DNA of 64,000 nt. It comes from Chitinimonas taiwanensis DSM 18899 (GTDB lineage Bacteria > Pseudomonadota > Gammaproteobacteria > Burkholderiales > Chitinimonadaceae). Positions 1 to 9,784 of the stretch are shown piece after piece (the stretch's first letter is position 1; each line of letters starts with the position of its first letter). The stretch lies in contig NZ_FPKR01000002.1 in the NCBI RefSeq assembly GCF_900119825.1, forward strand, positions 332,681-396,680. The letters run 5' to 3'. The notes below the pieces were generated by a model that saw only the letters and a program-made list of their open reading frames with translations, ran no database searches and had not been told where the DNA came from. Made by a program: the position numbers and the translations under genes.

Positions 1-59
1 GCCAGCATTTCGGAAAGGGAGGGGGTAGGCGCTTGTTCTTGGCTCATCTCGGGCGTCAT
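1..59 (-). CDS. RodZ-like helix-turn-helix protein, N-terminal fragment (runs off the window)
   Basis: Only the first 19 codons are visible, starting at an ATG at 59 and reading out of the left edge (MTPEMSQEQAPTPSLSEML). A short polar N-terminus leading into a 'SLSEML' helix is what the cytoplasmic HTH domain of RodZ-type cell-shape proteins looks like, and rodZ commonly follows pilW in related genomes. A second ATG at 47 is an alternative start. The call rests mostly on position 30 bp downstream of pilW. Confidence 0.4.
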   Translation of the reverse strand, partial: MTPEMSQEQAPTPSLSEML

Positions 60-88
60 GCAGGCGCGGTCATCGCGGATGGAGGGAA

Positions 89-838
89 TCAATCGAACTG
101 GCCGGCAGCCAGCAGGCGAGCTTCTTCGCTATCGGGAAAGCGGGTCTTCAATTCCTTGCCGAAGCCCGCCACATTGTCGGTGTTCCCCAGCTTGTTCTCA
201 ACCCGCAGGTTCAGCCACAGCTCTTCGGCACCGCCCTGCCCCAGGCGTGCCTGGCGCGAGAGCATATTGCGGGCGGCTTCGAAATCGCCACGCTGATAGG
301 ACAGCAGCGCCAGTCCATACAGGGTTTGCGGATTGTCCGGCTGGGCACGGTCGGCCTGGCGCAGGTAAGTTGCAGCCGCCGCGGTATCGCCCGCCTTCAG
401 CGCGCATAAGCCCGCCTGCTGCTGCGATTTTTCCGGGGTGTTGTAGAGCGGGTTCTTCAGCGCAGCCAGGAAATAAGGAATCGACTCCTTGTAGGCCTTG
501 CGCTTATTGCACAGGAACCAGCCGTAATTGTGATTGGCATTCGGTTCGGTCGGGTCGAGCGAGACGGCACGCCGGAAGCTCTTGTCCGCGGTATCGAACT
601 CCTGCAGATCCATATAGACGAGGCCCTGCACATAGTAGGCCGGCGCATAGCTCGAATCGGCCGCCAAGGCCTTGTCCACTTCCTGCAGGGCCACGCCATA
701 CTGGCCACGCGCATAGTAGCCCGCGGCAAGCTCGGTGCGCAGACGCGGAACCTGGCTGCTGCGATCGGCGTCATTTTCCGCAGCCAGGGCGGGCAGGCTC
801 AGAACCAGCAGAAGCGGGGCAATCAGGCTGAGTTTCAC
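89..838 (-). CDS. pilW: Type IV pilus biogenesis/stability protein PilW (PilF family), TPR protein
   Basis: A 249-residue periplasmic TPR protein; the family (PilW in Neisseria, PilF in Pseudomonas) helps assemble and stabilise the PilQ secretin so that type IV pili can form. An N-terminal signal peptide (about residues 1-20, ending LPALAA) is followed by consecutive TPR helices covering most of the protein, with typical 'NHNYGWFLCNKR' and 'TLYGLALLSYQRGDF' repeats. The start is a GTG at 838, three bases after the rlmN stop, so the two are co-transcribed. Family members are usually lipoproteins, but no lipobox cysteine is present, so it looks like a signal-peptidase-I substrate. Family membership is well supported by length and gene order. 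Confidence 0.88.
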   Translation of the reverse strand: MKLSLIAPLLLVLSLPALAAENDADRSSQVPRLRTELAAGYYARGQYGVALQEVDKALAADSSYAPAYYVQGLVYMDLQEFDTADKSFRRAVSLDPTEPNANHNYGWFLCNKRKAYKESIPYFLAALKNPLYNTPEKSQQQAGLCALKAGDTAAAATYLRQADRAQPDNPQTLYGLALLSYQRGDFEAARNMLSRQARLGQGGAEELWLNLRVENKLGNTDNVAGFGKELKTRFPDSEEARLLAAGQFD

Positions 839-841
839 GGG

Positions 842-1954
842 CTAGTCCCTTGTGATTTGAATGGTTTGCGTGGTCTTGCCTTCCGCAGCCAAGCGCAGTG
901 TGCGCTTGGTCTTGTCCTTCACCTGGCCAGCCAGCTGGCCGCAGGCAGCATCAATATCATCGCCGCGCGTCTTGCGCACCGTCACGATGAAACCCGCTTG
1001 TATCAGATGATCGCGGAAGCGACGGATCGCATCCGGCTTGGAGCGACCATAACCTGAATTCGGGAAAGGGTTGAAGGGGATCAGATTGAACTTGCACGGC
1101 ACATCCTTGACCAGCGCCACCAACTGTTTGGCGTGTTCAAAGCTGTCGTTTACCCCGTCCAGCATCACATACTCGAAGGTAATGAAATCGCGCGGCGCCT
1201 TTTCCAAATAACGCTGGCAGGCAGCCATCAATTCCTTGAGTGGATACTTCTTGTTGATCGGCACGATCTCATCACGCAGCGCATCGTTAGGCGCGTGCAG
1301 TGATACGGCCAAAGCCACCGGGCAGGCTTCGCGCAGGCGGTCCATCTGCGGCACCAGGCCCGAGGTGGACAGCGTGACGCGGCGCCGGCTCAGGCCGTAA
1401 GCATTGTCATCCAGCATCAGGCGCATGGCGGCCACGACATTGTCGAAGTTGGCCAGCGGCTCGCCCATGCCCATCATCACCACATTGGAGACGATGCGAT
1501 CACCCTTGGGGTCGCGCCCCAGGGCCTTGTTCGCCCACCACAGCTGGCCGATGATTTCCGCCGTACTGAGGTTGCGATTGAAACCTTGTCGTCCCGTCGA
1601 GCAGAACGTGCATTCCAGTGCACAGCCAACCTGGCTGGATACGCACAAAGTACCGCGGTCATCCTCGGGGATGAAGACCGCTTCCACACCGTTGCCGGTG
1701 CCGACATCCAGCAACCACTTACGGGTGCCGTCATCGGATTTCTGTTCCAGCATCAAGCTGGGCGGGGCGATGACTGCCTCCGCCGCCAGCTTTTCACGCG
1801 TTGCCTTGGCAATATCCGTCATCACACCGAAATCCGCCGCACCGAAGTGATGGATCCAGCGCATCAGCTGTTTGGCACGAAACGGCTTCTCGCCACGCTC
1901 CGCAAGGAAGGTGGCAAAGCGTTCAGCGTCAAAGTCGAGCAGATTGATAGACAT
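842..1954 (-). CDS. rlmN: Dual-specificity 23S rRNA/tRNA adenine-C2 methyltransferase RlmN
   Basis: A radical-SAM enzyme that methylates C2 of A2503 in 23S rRNA and of A37 in a subset of tRNAs. The 4Fe-4S ligands are the CxxxCxxC motif at C111, C115 and C118 (CALECTFC), and [12 protein letters not shown] is the typical SAM-binding region. The ATG at 1954 (MSINLLDF) is preferred over an in-frame TTG at 1969 because it matches the usual N-terminus, giving 370 residues, normal for the family. It sits between ndk (15 bp upstream) and pilW (3 bp downstream) in one transcription unit. Confidence 0.96.
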   Translation of the reverse strand: MSINLLDFDAERFATFLAERGEKPFRAKQLMRWIHHFGAADFGVMTDIAKATREKLAAEAVIAPPSLMLEQKSDDGTRKWLLDVGTGNGVEAVFIPEDDRGTLCVSSQVGCALECTFCSTGRQGFNRNLSTAEIIGQLWWANKALGRDPKGDRIVSNVVMMGMGEPLANFDNVVAAMRLMLDDNAYGLSRRRVTLSTSGLVPQMDRLREACPVALAVSLHAPNDALRDEIVPINKKYPLKELMAACQRYLEKAPRDFITFEYVMLDGVNDSFEHAKQLVALVKDVPCKFNLIPFNPFPNSGYGRSKPDAIRRFRDHLIQAGFIVTVRKTRGDDIDAACGQLAGQVKDKTKRTLRLAAEGKTTQTIQITRD

Positions 1955-1969
1955 GGCCAAGGCGTTCAA

Positions 1970-2395
1970 TTAAGCAGCGTGAACTTCGGTTCCCGCGAAG
2001 AAGTAGGCGATTTCAATCGCGGCATTCTCCAGGCTGTCCGAACCGTGCACAGCGTTGGCATCGATCGAATCAGCGAAGTCGGCGCGGATGGTGCCCTTCT
2101 CGGCCTTCTTCGGATCGGTAGCGCCCATCAGGTCGCGGTTGGTCTGCATGGCGTTCTCGCCTTCCAGCACCTGAATCATGACCGGGCCGGAGATCATGAA
2201 GTTCACCAGATCATTGAAGAAAGGACGGGCCTTGTGCACAGCGTAGAAGCCTTCAGCCTCAGCGCGCGACAGTTGCTTGAGCTTGGCAGCCACAACCTTC
2301 AGGCCAGCGTTTTCAAAGCGGGTGTAGATCTGGCCGATCACGTTCTTGGCAACGGCATCGGGCTTGATAATGGACAGGGTGCGTTCAACAGCCAT
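1970..2395 (-). CDS. ndk: Nucleoside diphosphate kinase
   Basis: Transfers the gamma-phosphate of ATP to nucleoside diphosphates through a phosphohistidine intermediate. The 141-residue protein begins [15 protein letters not shown] and has the active-site NAVHGSDS motif with catalytic H117. The open frame extends 24 codons further upstream, but the ATG at 2395 gives the exact family N-terminus. It is the first gene of the ndk-rlmN-pilW unit, transcribed away from the SPOR gene at 2601. Confidence 0.97.
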   Translation of the reverse strand: MAVERTLSIIKPDAVAKNVIGQIYTRFENAGLKVVAAKLKQLSRAEAEGFYAVHKARPFFNDLVNFMISGPVMIQVLEGENAMQTNRDLMGATDPKKAEKGTIRADFADSIDANAVHGSDSLENAAIEIAYFFAGTEVHAA

Positions 2396-2600
2396 GGTTA
2401 CTACTCCAATTATTTCGTAGAGGAAAAAGGGAAAAGCAGATAATTTCGCACCACAAGCCCGGCCCACGAAGGGCTGCGCAGCTTGTCTGCATAAAAATGA
2501 CCGAATATTCTACCAGCTTTGCCGCCAAGGCGCGCAAAGCACGATCTGTCGGTTCAAGCCTATCCCAAGGGAGCGCGCCCGAAGTGGCGCAGATAATCAT

Positions 2601-3527
2601 ATGAGCGCGATCCGCCCCAGCCCGAATCGGGTTCAACCGCCCCCATCTCCCGAAGAAGACGCCGAGCAAAAGGAAATCCGCCAGCGCCTGATGCAGCGCC
2701 TGGCGATTGCCGTTTGCCTGATCGTGGTTGCCGCACTCGCGATTACCTTCCTGAATCGCTTTGAGCAAAAGCCCACGGTCAGCGCGGAAGGCCCAGCCAT
2801 CAACCCTCTACAGGCGGAAACCTCGAGCGAACCCGCGCCGGCCGTCAGCGCCCCGCCAGCCGCCAACACAGAGACCGCCCCCATCATCAGTATTGGCCCC
2901 GATCCGGAAACCGGCAGCGCCGGCCCTGAGGCAGCCACTACCCAGCCCAACGCCGAAGAGTCAGTTGCCAGCACACCACCCGCAAACAGCACCAACGCCA
3001 CCGTCAGCAAACCGAGTGGCGCACAGGTCGAACTCGCCCCCTTCGATCCAGACGGTGGCTCAACCGATATCCCACCCGCCACCATCAAGCAAGACAAGCC
3101 AGCAGCCCCAGCCAAGACCAACCCGACAACGTCAAGCAACAAGCCGAACCCACCCGCCAGCAGCCCAGCACGCACCGAGGTAGCCAGCACGCCAAGCGCA
3201 TCGCCCAGCAATAGCCAGCCCGTCATCGCGCCACCACCGCGCGCCGCACGCGCGCCGGCCACGACGCCCGAGCAGACGATTGTTGCCCTGGCCACTGGCG
3301 TACAACCCGCCGGCACACGCGGCTTTACCGTGCAGGCCGGTGTATTCCAGAGCGGCAGCAATGCGGAGAAGTTGATCAGCCGCCTGAGCAGCGCCGGCAT
3401 TCCCGCCCGCCTGGAGACACGCGTGCAGATTGGCCCGTTCAAAAGCCGCGAAGAAGCCGACCTGATGATGCGCCGGCTGCGTGAAATGGGCGTGACGCCC
3501 ATACTGCAGGCGCCTGCACCCCAGTAA
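2601..3527 (+). CDS. SPOR-domain cell-division protein (FtsN/DedD-like)
   Basis: A 308-residue bitopic membrane protein: a short cytoplasmic N-terminus, one transmembrane helix (about residues 34-52, LAIAVCLIVVAALAITFL), a long Pro/Ala/Thr-rich periplasmic linker (about 55-235), and a C-terminal SPOR domain (about 238-305, starting GFTVQAGVF). SPOR domains bind glycan strands stripped of stem peptides at the division septum. The architecture fits FtsN or DedD; the sequence does not decide between them. It stands alone, divergent from ndk and convergent with tilS, with a terminator right after it. Confidence 0.8.
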   Translation: MSAIRPSPNRVQPPPSPEEDAEQKEIRQRLMQRLAIAVCLIVVAALAITFLNRFEQKPTVSAEGPAINPLQAETSSEPAPAVSAPPAANTETAPIISIGPDPETGSAGPEAATTQPNAEESVASTPPANSTNATVSKPSGAQVELAPFDPDGGSTDIPPATIKQDKPAAPAKTNPTTSSNKPNPPASSPARTEVASTPSASPSNSQPVIAPPPRAARAPATTPEQTIVALATGVQPAGTRGFTVQAGVFQSGSNAEKLISRLSSAGIPARLETRVQIGPFKSREEADLMMRRLREMGVTPILQAPAPQ

Positions 3528-3552
3528 AGCCACGCATATCGTAAGACCCATG

Positions 3553-3590
3553 AAAAAGCCGCCCTGAATCAAAGGCGGCTTCTTCATTTT
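3553..3590. terminator. Bidirectional terminator between the SPOR gene and tilS
   Basis: An 8-bp perfect stem (AAGCCGCC at 3556-3563 with GGCGGCTT at 3574-3581) with a 10-base loop, flanked by A and T runs on the two sides. It lies between two convergent genes and can serve both. Confidence 0.8.
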
Positions 3591-4910
3591 CAGCCTCATT
3601 CCAATCTAGCCGGCAGGGGCCAGCCCTGCGGCAGCCAGATCGGCCACCAGCCGCCTTCCGCCTGATAATCGGCCGCCACGGCAATTCCCGCTACGGCCAG
3701 CAAGACCTCATCGCGCCACAGCAAGGGCCAATAACTACGCAACCAGGGCGGCACACCCGCCTCCTGCAACAGATCCTTGACCGGCCGGGTAGGCCCACCC
3801 CGACGCACCTTCAAGCGCTCACCACCCACACGCGGGCGCACCTGCACACCCGGCCAACAGCCTTCCGCCAAACCACCATTGCGACGCTGCCAACGCAGCT
3901 CACCACACCAGTCAGGCGGCAGATCGCCAGGCGCATTCAGCACGCAGCTCTGCACCTGCGGCGGCAGGATCGCCACCCATAAGCGCTCACGATAACGGCG
4001 CACCGAGCGCTCGGCCACTCGCAAAAAGGGCATCGCATCATCGCGCGCCTGCAGGACCTGATCGAGCAGCAAATGGAGCTGGCGCTCCTCAAGGCGCAGC
4101 GCATGGCGAGCAAGAAACCAGCGCAAGAGGTTGCGCTGGCGAGCTGGCGGCAAAGGACGCAAACGGGCCAGATCAAGACTGAGCGGCGCCACCTCGCCCG
4201 CATCCTCCTGCGCCAACTCATCGAGCAGCGTGGCAGCCTCGGCGAAATGCCGGGCAGCCCTGGCGATGGCCGCTGGCGCGGCGGGGAAACGCGCTTGCAA
4301 GGCCGGCATCACCGCGTGACGCAGATAGTTGCGATCAAAATCCTGGCGCGCATTGCTCTCGTCTTCCACCCAAGACAAGCCCTGCTGCTGTGCGTAGCAC
4401 AGCAAGCTGGCGCGTGATTCATCCAGCAGTGGACGCCATATCTGCTTATCCGCAGCCAGCGCGCGCTGCACCGGCATGCCAGCCGCGCCCTGCACCCCGG
4501 CACCGCGAGCCAGCCGAAAAAGCACAGTTTCAGCTTGATCGTCCTGATGATGTGCGAGCGCTACCCAGTCGACGGACAGATCGGCATAGGCGCGGTAGCG
4601 CGCGGCGCGCGCGTCGGCCTCCAGGCCGGCACCCGAGCGAGCCGATAGATCAGCACGCACACTGGAGAAGGGAATATCGAGCTGGGCCGAGACCTGCGCG
4701 CAATGCGCAAGCCAAGCGTCGGCATGGGCACTCAGACCGTGATGAACGTGAAAGGCCTGTAGCGAGAAAGCCTGCTCGGCACGCAGACGGGCGAACAAAT
4801 GCAGTAGCACACTGGAGTCCAGCCCACCGGAGTAAGCGACCGCCACCCGGGCTGGCGACTGGCAACGTACCAGCGCCAGCTGCCGAAAGCGGTCATACAG
4901 CTGATCAGAC

Positions 4911-5879
<969 letters not shown>

Positions 5880-6014
5880 GCTCGGGCTGGCCGCATTTTG
5901 CAATGCGATCGATCTCCGGTAATGCCGGACGTAACGGCGAAAAGTGCGCCATTATGGCGAAATGCCGCCACCCCGCAAGATTGACAGTAGCGCGTTTCGA
6001 GCAGCCGTCCGGCA

Positions 6015-6431
6015 CTATTCGTTGGTAAAAACGATCTCCGCACGCACGCCGCTTTTCTGCAGGGCAAGGCGGCTGGCGGCATTCAAGACAATAGGCGACT
6101 GGGTATTGGCCTGAATCTTGTTGCCATCGCCGTCGCGCGTCAGGGTCAAAAGTAGGATCACATCCTGCCCGCCCGTATATTGAATCAGTGCACTTTCTGC
6201 GTCGCTCAGCGCCAATTGATAGTGCAAGCCAAGCAGATTGGCATCGATCACACTGATTACCACCTCGGGCTCATCCAAGGACTGCATCCACAATACCTTG
6301 GGCTCGGCCACGTCTTCATGCAGCAGCTTGAAGCGCTTGCAGTTATCAAAGCCAGGCAGACCATCCGGAAAGGTGATCAAGGAATTTTCTTCGATCTCCA
6401 GCACGCCGAAGCGAGGTGTGACGATTTGCAT
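6015..6431 (-). CDS. fliW: Flagellar assembly factor FliW
   Basis: In species where it has been studied, FliW binds flagellin and the RNA-binding regulator CsrA, coupling flagellin translation to its export. The 138-residue protein starts at the ATG at 6431 (MQIVTPRFG), preceded by a GGGAGA ribosome-binding site; nine upstream codons of open frame are not needed. The family core FPDGLPGFDNCKRF is present. It is transcribed away from flgM across a 200-bp region carrying a sigma-28 promoter, which places it in a flagellar patch. Confidence 0.93.
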   Translation of the reverse strand: MQIVTPRFGVLEIEENSLITFPDGLPGFDNCKRFKLLHEDVAEPKVLWMQSLDEPEVVISVIDANLLGLHYQLALSDAESALIQYTGGQDVILLLTLTRDGDGNKIQANTQSPIVLNAASRLALQKSGVRAEIVFTNE

Positions 6432-6550
6432 AATGGAACAATCTCCCTTAGTAAGCACTCAAGTCTGCAGGCAATCTAGCCGAAATCAGGCCTATACGGC
6501 AATCGCCGCCCTACCCTGCCGATATCTCGCAGCTTTTCAACCAGCCGGGC

Positions 6551-6577
6551 TAAAGTTTTCAGCCACCATGCCGATAA
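6551..6577 (+). promoter_or_regulatory. Perfect sigma-28 (FliA) promoter for flgM
   Basis: TAAAGTTT at 6551-6558, an 11-base spacer, and GCCGATAA at 6570-6577 match the enterobacterial FliA consensus at every position and spacing. The promoter lies 57 bp before flgM and points at it, so the anti-sigma factor would be made under the sigma factor it inhibits. Confidence 0.9.
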
Positions 6578-6636
6578 ACCAGAGTAAGGTTTAAAGTGAC
6601 AGGAGTCGGCCAAAGTAGTCGACGAAAGGACGCATG

Positions 6637-6942
6637 ATGAAAATCGACAATTCCGGCAAGCCATTAGGCGCGGCGCTGAACCGCACCGACAGCCGCCCCA
6701 GCAGCAAGACGAGCAGCGAGAGCAGCGGCGCAGCAGAGGTGCGTGGCGAGAATGTCGACATCACCAGCTTCAGCGCGCGCCTCGCCTCGCTGGAGGCCAA
6801 TCTGGGCAGCCAGCCGGTCATGGACGAAGCCAAGATCAGCGAGATTCGCCAAGCGATTGCCGAGGGCCGCTTCAGCGTGAATCCCGATGCCATCGCCGAT
6901 AAGCTGATGGCCAGCGTCAAGGAACTGCTCGCGAAGCCCTGA
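6637..6942 (+). CDS. flgM: Negative regulator of flagellin synthesis FlgM (anti-sigma-28)
   Basis: FlgM binds FliA (sigma-28) and is exported through the finished hook-basal body, freeing the sigma factor for late flagellar genes. The 101-residue protein begins MKIDNSGKPLG, is polar and disordered at the N-terminus, and ends in the sigma-binding helices (DEAKISEIRQAIAEGRFSVN). The second of two adjacent ATGs (6637) is chosen because it gives 6-nt spacing from AAAGGA; the first, at 6634, is possible. Followed by flgN. Confidence 0.92.
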   Translation: MKIDNSGKPLGAALNRTDSRPSSKTSSESSGAAEVRGENVDITSFSARLASLEANLGSQPVMDEAKISEIRQAIAEGRFSVNPDAIADKLMASVKELLAKP

Positions 6943-7050
6943 CGCCAGCAGCACTTGCAGGCATACTACGCAACGCCAATTGCCGGATCACCGGTGGTTG
7001 GCGTTTCTTATTTGACGTCCACCCCATCCCGCTTCGACAGGTGCATCCGC

Positions 7051-7533
7051 ATGCTTCCCTCCCCTCTCATGTCCGTACTGCAGAATGAGTTGGCCGAATT
7101 GCTCGGCTTCGTGGAGCTGCTGGAGCAGGAGCAGGATGCGCTGATCAAGAACACCCTGGCCGACCTGGTCGGCTACGCCCAGCAAAAGACGGCGCGCGCG
7201 CAAACCCTGGAGAGCCTGGCGCGTGAACGCAAGCGCCTTTTCGACATCAATGGCGTAGAGCTGTCCCCCGATGCACCCCATCTATTCGCGCAGGCGCGCC
7301 ATCTGCCCGCCGAGGCCTGGCCGCCCATCGCCTCACTCTGGCAGGAGCTGATCCAGGCCGCCCGCCAGGCCAGTGCGCTGAACCAGACCAATGGCAAGCT
7401 GATCGAGACCCGCCATCAGCAAAACCAGCAGCTGATGACCCTGCTGCAGAATAGCCAAAGCTCAACGCTATCCTACGATGCCTATGGCCAGCCCAAGCTG
7501 TCGCGCCCGGGCGGCTCGCTGGGTAAGGCCTAG
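7051..7533 (+). CDS. flgN: Flagellar export chaperone FlgN
   Basis: A helical cytoplasmic chaperone for the hook-filament junction proteins FlgK and FlgL. About 160 residues, almost entirely amphipathic helices (LQNELAELLGFVELLEQEQ and onward), with the family's LIKNTLADL segment. The open frame reaches back to 6955, but homologues begin near the ATG at 7051 or 7069; 7051 is chosen because ACAGGTG lies upstream. It follows flgM in the usual flgMN order and is presumably driven by the same sigma-28 promoter. Confidence 0.85.
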   Translation: MLPSPLMSVLQNELAELLGFVELLEQEQDALIKNTLADLVGYAQQKTARAQTLESLARERKRLFDINGVELSPDAPHLFAQARHLPAEAWPPIASLWQELIQAARQASALNQTNGKLIETRHQQNQQLMTLLQNSQSSTLSYDAYGQPKLSRPGGSLGKA

Positions 7534-7546
7534 TCCAGCATCCAAC

Positions 7547-7589
7547 CCAATAAAAAAAGCCCGCTTTCAAGGCGGGCTTTTTTTATTGG
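7547..7589. terminator. Bidirectional terminator between flgN and motD
   Basis: A near-perfect palindrome with a GC core (GCCCGC at 7559-7564 with GCGGGC at 7572-7577) flanked by A7 and T7, the whole running from CCAAT to ATTGG. It serves the convergent flgN and motD genes. Confidence 0.93.
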
Positions 7590-7600
7590 CAGCTTCAGCA

Positions 7601-8404
7601 TCAAGGCGTCGTGGCATCCGGCAGCGGCAAGGTGGCCACCTCATTTTCCTTATCGGCGAGGATCTGGATGGTCACGCGCCGATTGCGCGCACGCCCCTCG
7701 GCGGACTGGTTCGACTCCACCGAGCGATTTTCGCCATAGCCCAGCGCAACCAGCCGCCGCGCCGCCACGCCATTCGCCTCGAACAGCCGCACTACCGTGC
7801 CGGCACGCGCTGCGGATAACTCCCAATTGGACGGAAACAGCGGCGAGTTGATCGGCACATTATCGGTATGCCCCTCGATCTGGATCAGGTTCTCGGCGCT
7901 CGCCAGCTTGCGCGCGATATCGGCCAGGGACTGGGCCGAACGCTCATCCAGGGTGGCGGAGCCGACCGGGAACAGCAGGCTGGCATTCACCTCGATGGCG
8001 ATGCCGCGCTTGCTCTCGGTAACGCGCACCTGACCATCGTCGATCAAGGCGGCCAGGTCCTGCTTCAACTCACCAGCCATCTGCTTCATGGCCTCGGCCT
8101 GTCGTGCACGCTCCTGCACCAGCTCCTGTACCTGCTGGGCCTCACGGCGCTGACGGTAAGGCAGGTCGATCAGCGAGGCATTGCTGCCATTCGGATCGGA
8201 CTTGATCAGCGCTTCTGAAGCGGCATCCGGCTTATTGAAAGCCACGGTCAGGGAATTGGACAACACCCGGTACTTGCCTTCGTTGACCTGGGAGATCGCA
8301 TACATGACGACGAAGAAGGCAAACAGCAGCGTGATGAAGTCGGCATAGGACACCAGCCAACGTTCGTGATTCTCATGCTCTTCGACCCGATGTTTGCGCG
8401 CCAT
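7601..8404 (-). CDS. motD: Flagellar motor stator protein MotD (MotB family)
   Basis: A 267-residue inner-membrane stator subunit. One N-terminal transmembrane helix carries the proton-conducting aspartate D22 (SYADFITLLFAFF), followed by a plug/linker and an OmpA-like peptidoglycan-binding domain (GHTDNVPI, NWELSAARA, about residues 140-250). The N-terminal MARKHRVEEHENHERW is characteristic of the MotD paralogue rather than classical MotB. The ATG at 8404 is preferred over ten extra upstream codons, with GGAG before it. Its usual partner motC is not adjacent and not in the window. Confidence 0.85.
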   Translation of the reverse strand: MARKHRVEEHENHERWLVSYADFITLLFAFFVVMYAISQVNEGKYRVLSNSLTVAFNKPDAASEALIKSDPNGSNASLIDLPYRQRREAQQVQELVQERARQAEAMKQMAGELKQDLAALIDDGQVRVTESKRGIAIEVNASLLFPVGSATLDERSAQSLADIARKLASAENLIQIEGHTDNVPINSPLFPSNWELSAARAGTVVRLFEANGVAARRLVALGYGENRSVESNQSAEGRARNRRVTIQILADKENEVATLPLPDATTP

Positions 8405-8423
8405 GGCGACTCCGTCTGGAAAG

Positions 8424-8447
8424 CAGGCCCGCACCAGGGCGGGCCTG
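8424..8447 (-). terminator. Hairpin after sppA
   Basis: A 9-bp perfect stem (CAGGCCCGC at 8424-8432 with GCGGGCCTG at 8439-8447) lies six bases after the sppA stop and before motD. The following T-run is short, so it is at best a weak intrinsic terminator. Confidence 0.5.
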
Positions 8448-8452
8448 TAGGC

Positions 8453-9400
8453 TTACTTTAGACTCAGGGTGAACTGGCTGGCCAGTTGTGCGCCAGCCGA
8501 GGCCCCCAAGGTGCGGGCAAAGCGCTGCGTCCAGTCATCGCGCGGGGTGAAATCGACAATCTCTTCCGCCTTGATCACTTCACGCGCCAGCTTGTCCACG
8601 GTGGCAAAGCCATCGGCCAACCCCAGCTCAACACTCTTCTCACCGCTCCACACCAGACCCGAGAACATATCTGGCGTTTCCTTCAGGCGCTTGCCACGCC
8701 CTTCGCGCACCACCTTGATGAATTGCTGGTGCACTTCATCGAGCATCTTGTGGGCAATCTCCAGCTGAGCCGGGCTTTGTGGCGAGAACGGATCGAGGAA
8801 GCCCTTGTTCTCACCGGCCGTGATCAGACGACGTTCAACGCCCAGCTTCTCCATGGCGCCAGTAAAGCCGAAACCATCCATCAACACGCCAATCGAGCCA
8901 ACCATGCTGGCCTTATCGACAAAGATCTTGTCGGCCGCCGCCGCAACGTAGTAACCACCGGAGGCGCAGATATCATCGACCACCACATATAGTGGCGTGG
9001 TCGGGTTCAGCTTGCGCAGGCGCTTGATCTCATCAGCCACCTGGCCGGCCTGCACCGGACTGCCGCCCGGGCTATTGATACGCAGCACCACACCCTTGGT
9101 TTGCTTGTCCTTGAAGGCATTGCGCAGGCCTTCGATCACGGTGTCGGCATCCACATCGCCACCCGCGGCAATCACGCCACGCAAATCCACCAAGGCGGTA
9201 TGGGGGCCGGAGCTGACCGCTTCAACATTGCCAGCACTACGCCAGCTCACCAGAATCGCCAGCAGCAGGAAGAGCCAGGCGAAACCGACAAAGCGGAAGA
9301 AGATTTTCCAGTTACGCGTCTTACGCTGCTCTTTCAGGCCAGCCTGCAGCAGGTTTTCCAGCACTTGGCGTTCCCAGTTCGGGTTTTGCTGCTCATTCAT
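8453..9400 (-). CDS. sppA: Signal peptide peptidase SppA (S49 serine protease)
   Basis: A membrane-anchored protease that degrades released signal peptides. The 315-residue short form has one transmembrane helix (about 35-53), then a single S49 catalytic domain with nucleophile S147 in CASGGYY and general base K199 (AGENKG). It ends the rluC-gph-Rieske-sppA transcription unit, starting 27 bp after the Rieske gene. The product pairing with a Rieske protein is conserved context in related bacteria but its meaning is unknown. Confidence 0.93.
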   Translation of the reverse strand: MNEQQNPNWERQVLENLLQAGLKEQRKTRNWKIFFRFVGFAWLFLLLAILVSWRSAGNVEAVSSGPHTALVDLRGVIAAGGDVDADTVIEGLRNAFKDKQTKGVVLRINSPGGSPVQAGQVADEIKRLRKLNPTTPLYVVVDDICASGGYYVAAAADKIFVDKASMVGSIGVLMDGFGFTGAMEKLGVERRLITAGENKGFLDPFSPQSPAQLEIAHKMLDEVHQQFIKVVREGRGKRLKETPDMFSGLVWSGEKSVELGLADGFATVDKLAREVIKAEEIVDFTPRDDWTQRFARTLGASAGAQLASQFTLSLK

Positions 9401-9427
9401 AGGGTTTTACATTCCACTTCAAGGCAA

Positions 9428-9784
9428 TCAGGGTTGGGCATCCGGCAGGAAGAAGACCTCACCCGCCTCTTCCAGCACGGCCAGCTTGGTCAGGCGGGCG
9501 CCCTTGCAAGGCCCGCCCAGGCATAGACCGGTGTCCGGCCTATAGTAAGCGCCGTGCGTCGAGCAGATCAAATAGCTGCGACTCAGATCGAAGAAGTCGC
9601 CTTCGTTGAAATCCAGCTCGATCGGGATGTGCGCGCACTCGTTCAGATAAGCCTGCACCTTGCCGGCCCAACGTACGGCAAAAGCAGGTGCCGGCACCCC
9701 ACGCCACTCAGCCTGAAAGCGCACGCCCAGCCCAGCATCAGGCAGATCTTCACTCGCGCAGATGCGCCAACGTCGCTCAGCCAT
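9428..9784 (-). CDS. Rieske [2Fe-2S] protein, small ferredoxin type
   Basis: A 118-residue soluble Rieske domain. The cluster ligands are C50-x-H52 (CAH) and C74-x-x-H77 (CSTH), with GGPCKGARL in the usual second loop. There is no signal peptide and no oxygenase domain, so it resembles stand-alone Rieske ferredoxins; the electron partner is unknown. The ATG at 9784 overlaps the end of the phosphatase gene by 8 bp, indicating translational coupling. Confidence 0.88.
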   Translation of the reverse strand: MAERRWRICASEDLPDAGLGVRFQAEWRGVPAPAFAVRWAGKVQAYLNECAHIPIELDFNEGDFFDLSRSYLICSTHGAYYRPDTGLCLGGPCKGARLTKLAVLEEAGEVFFLPDAQP

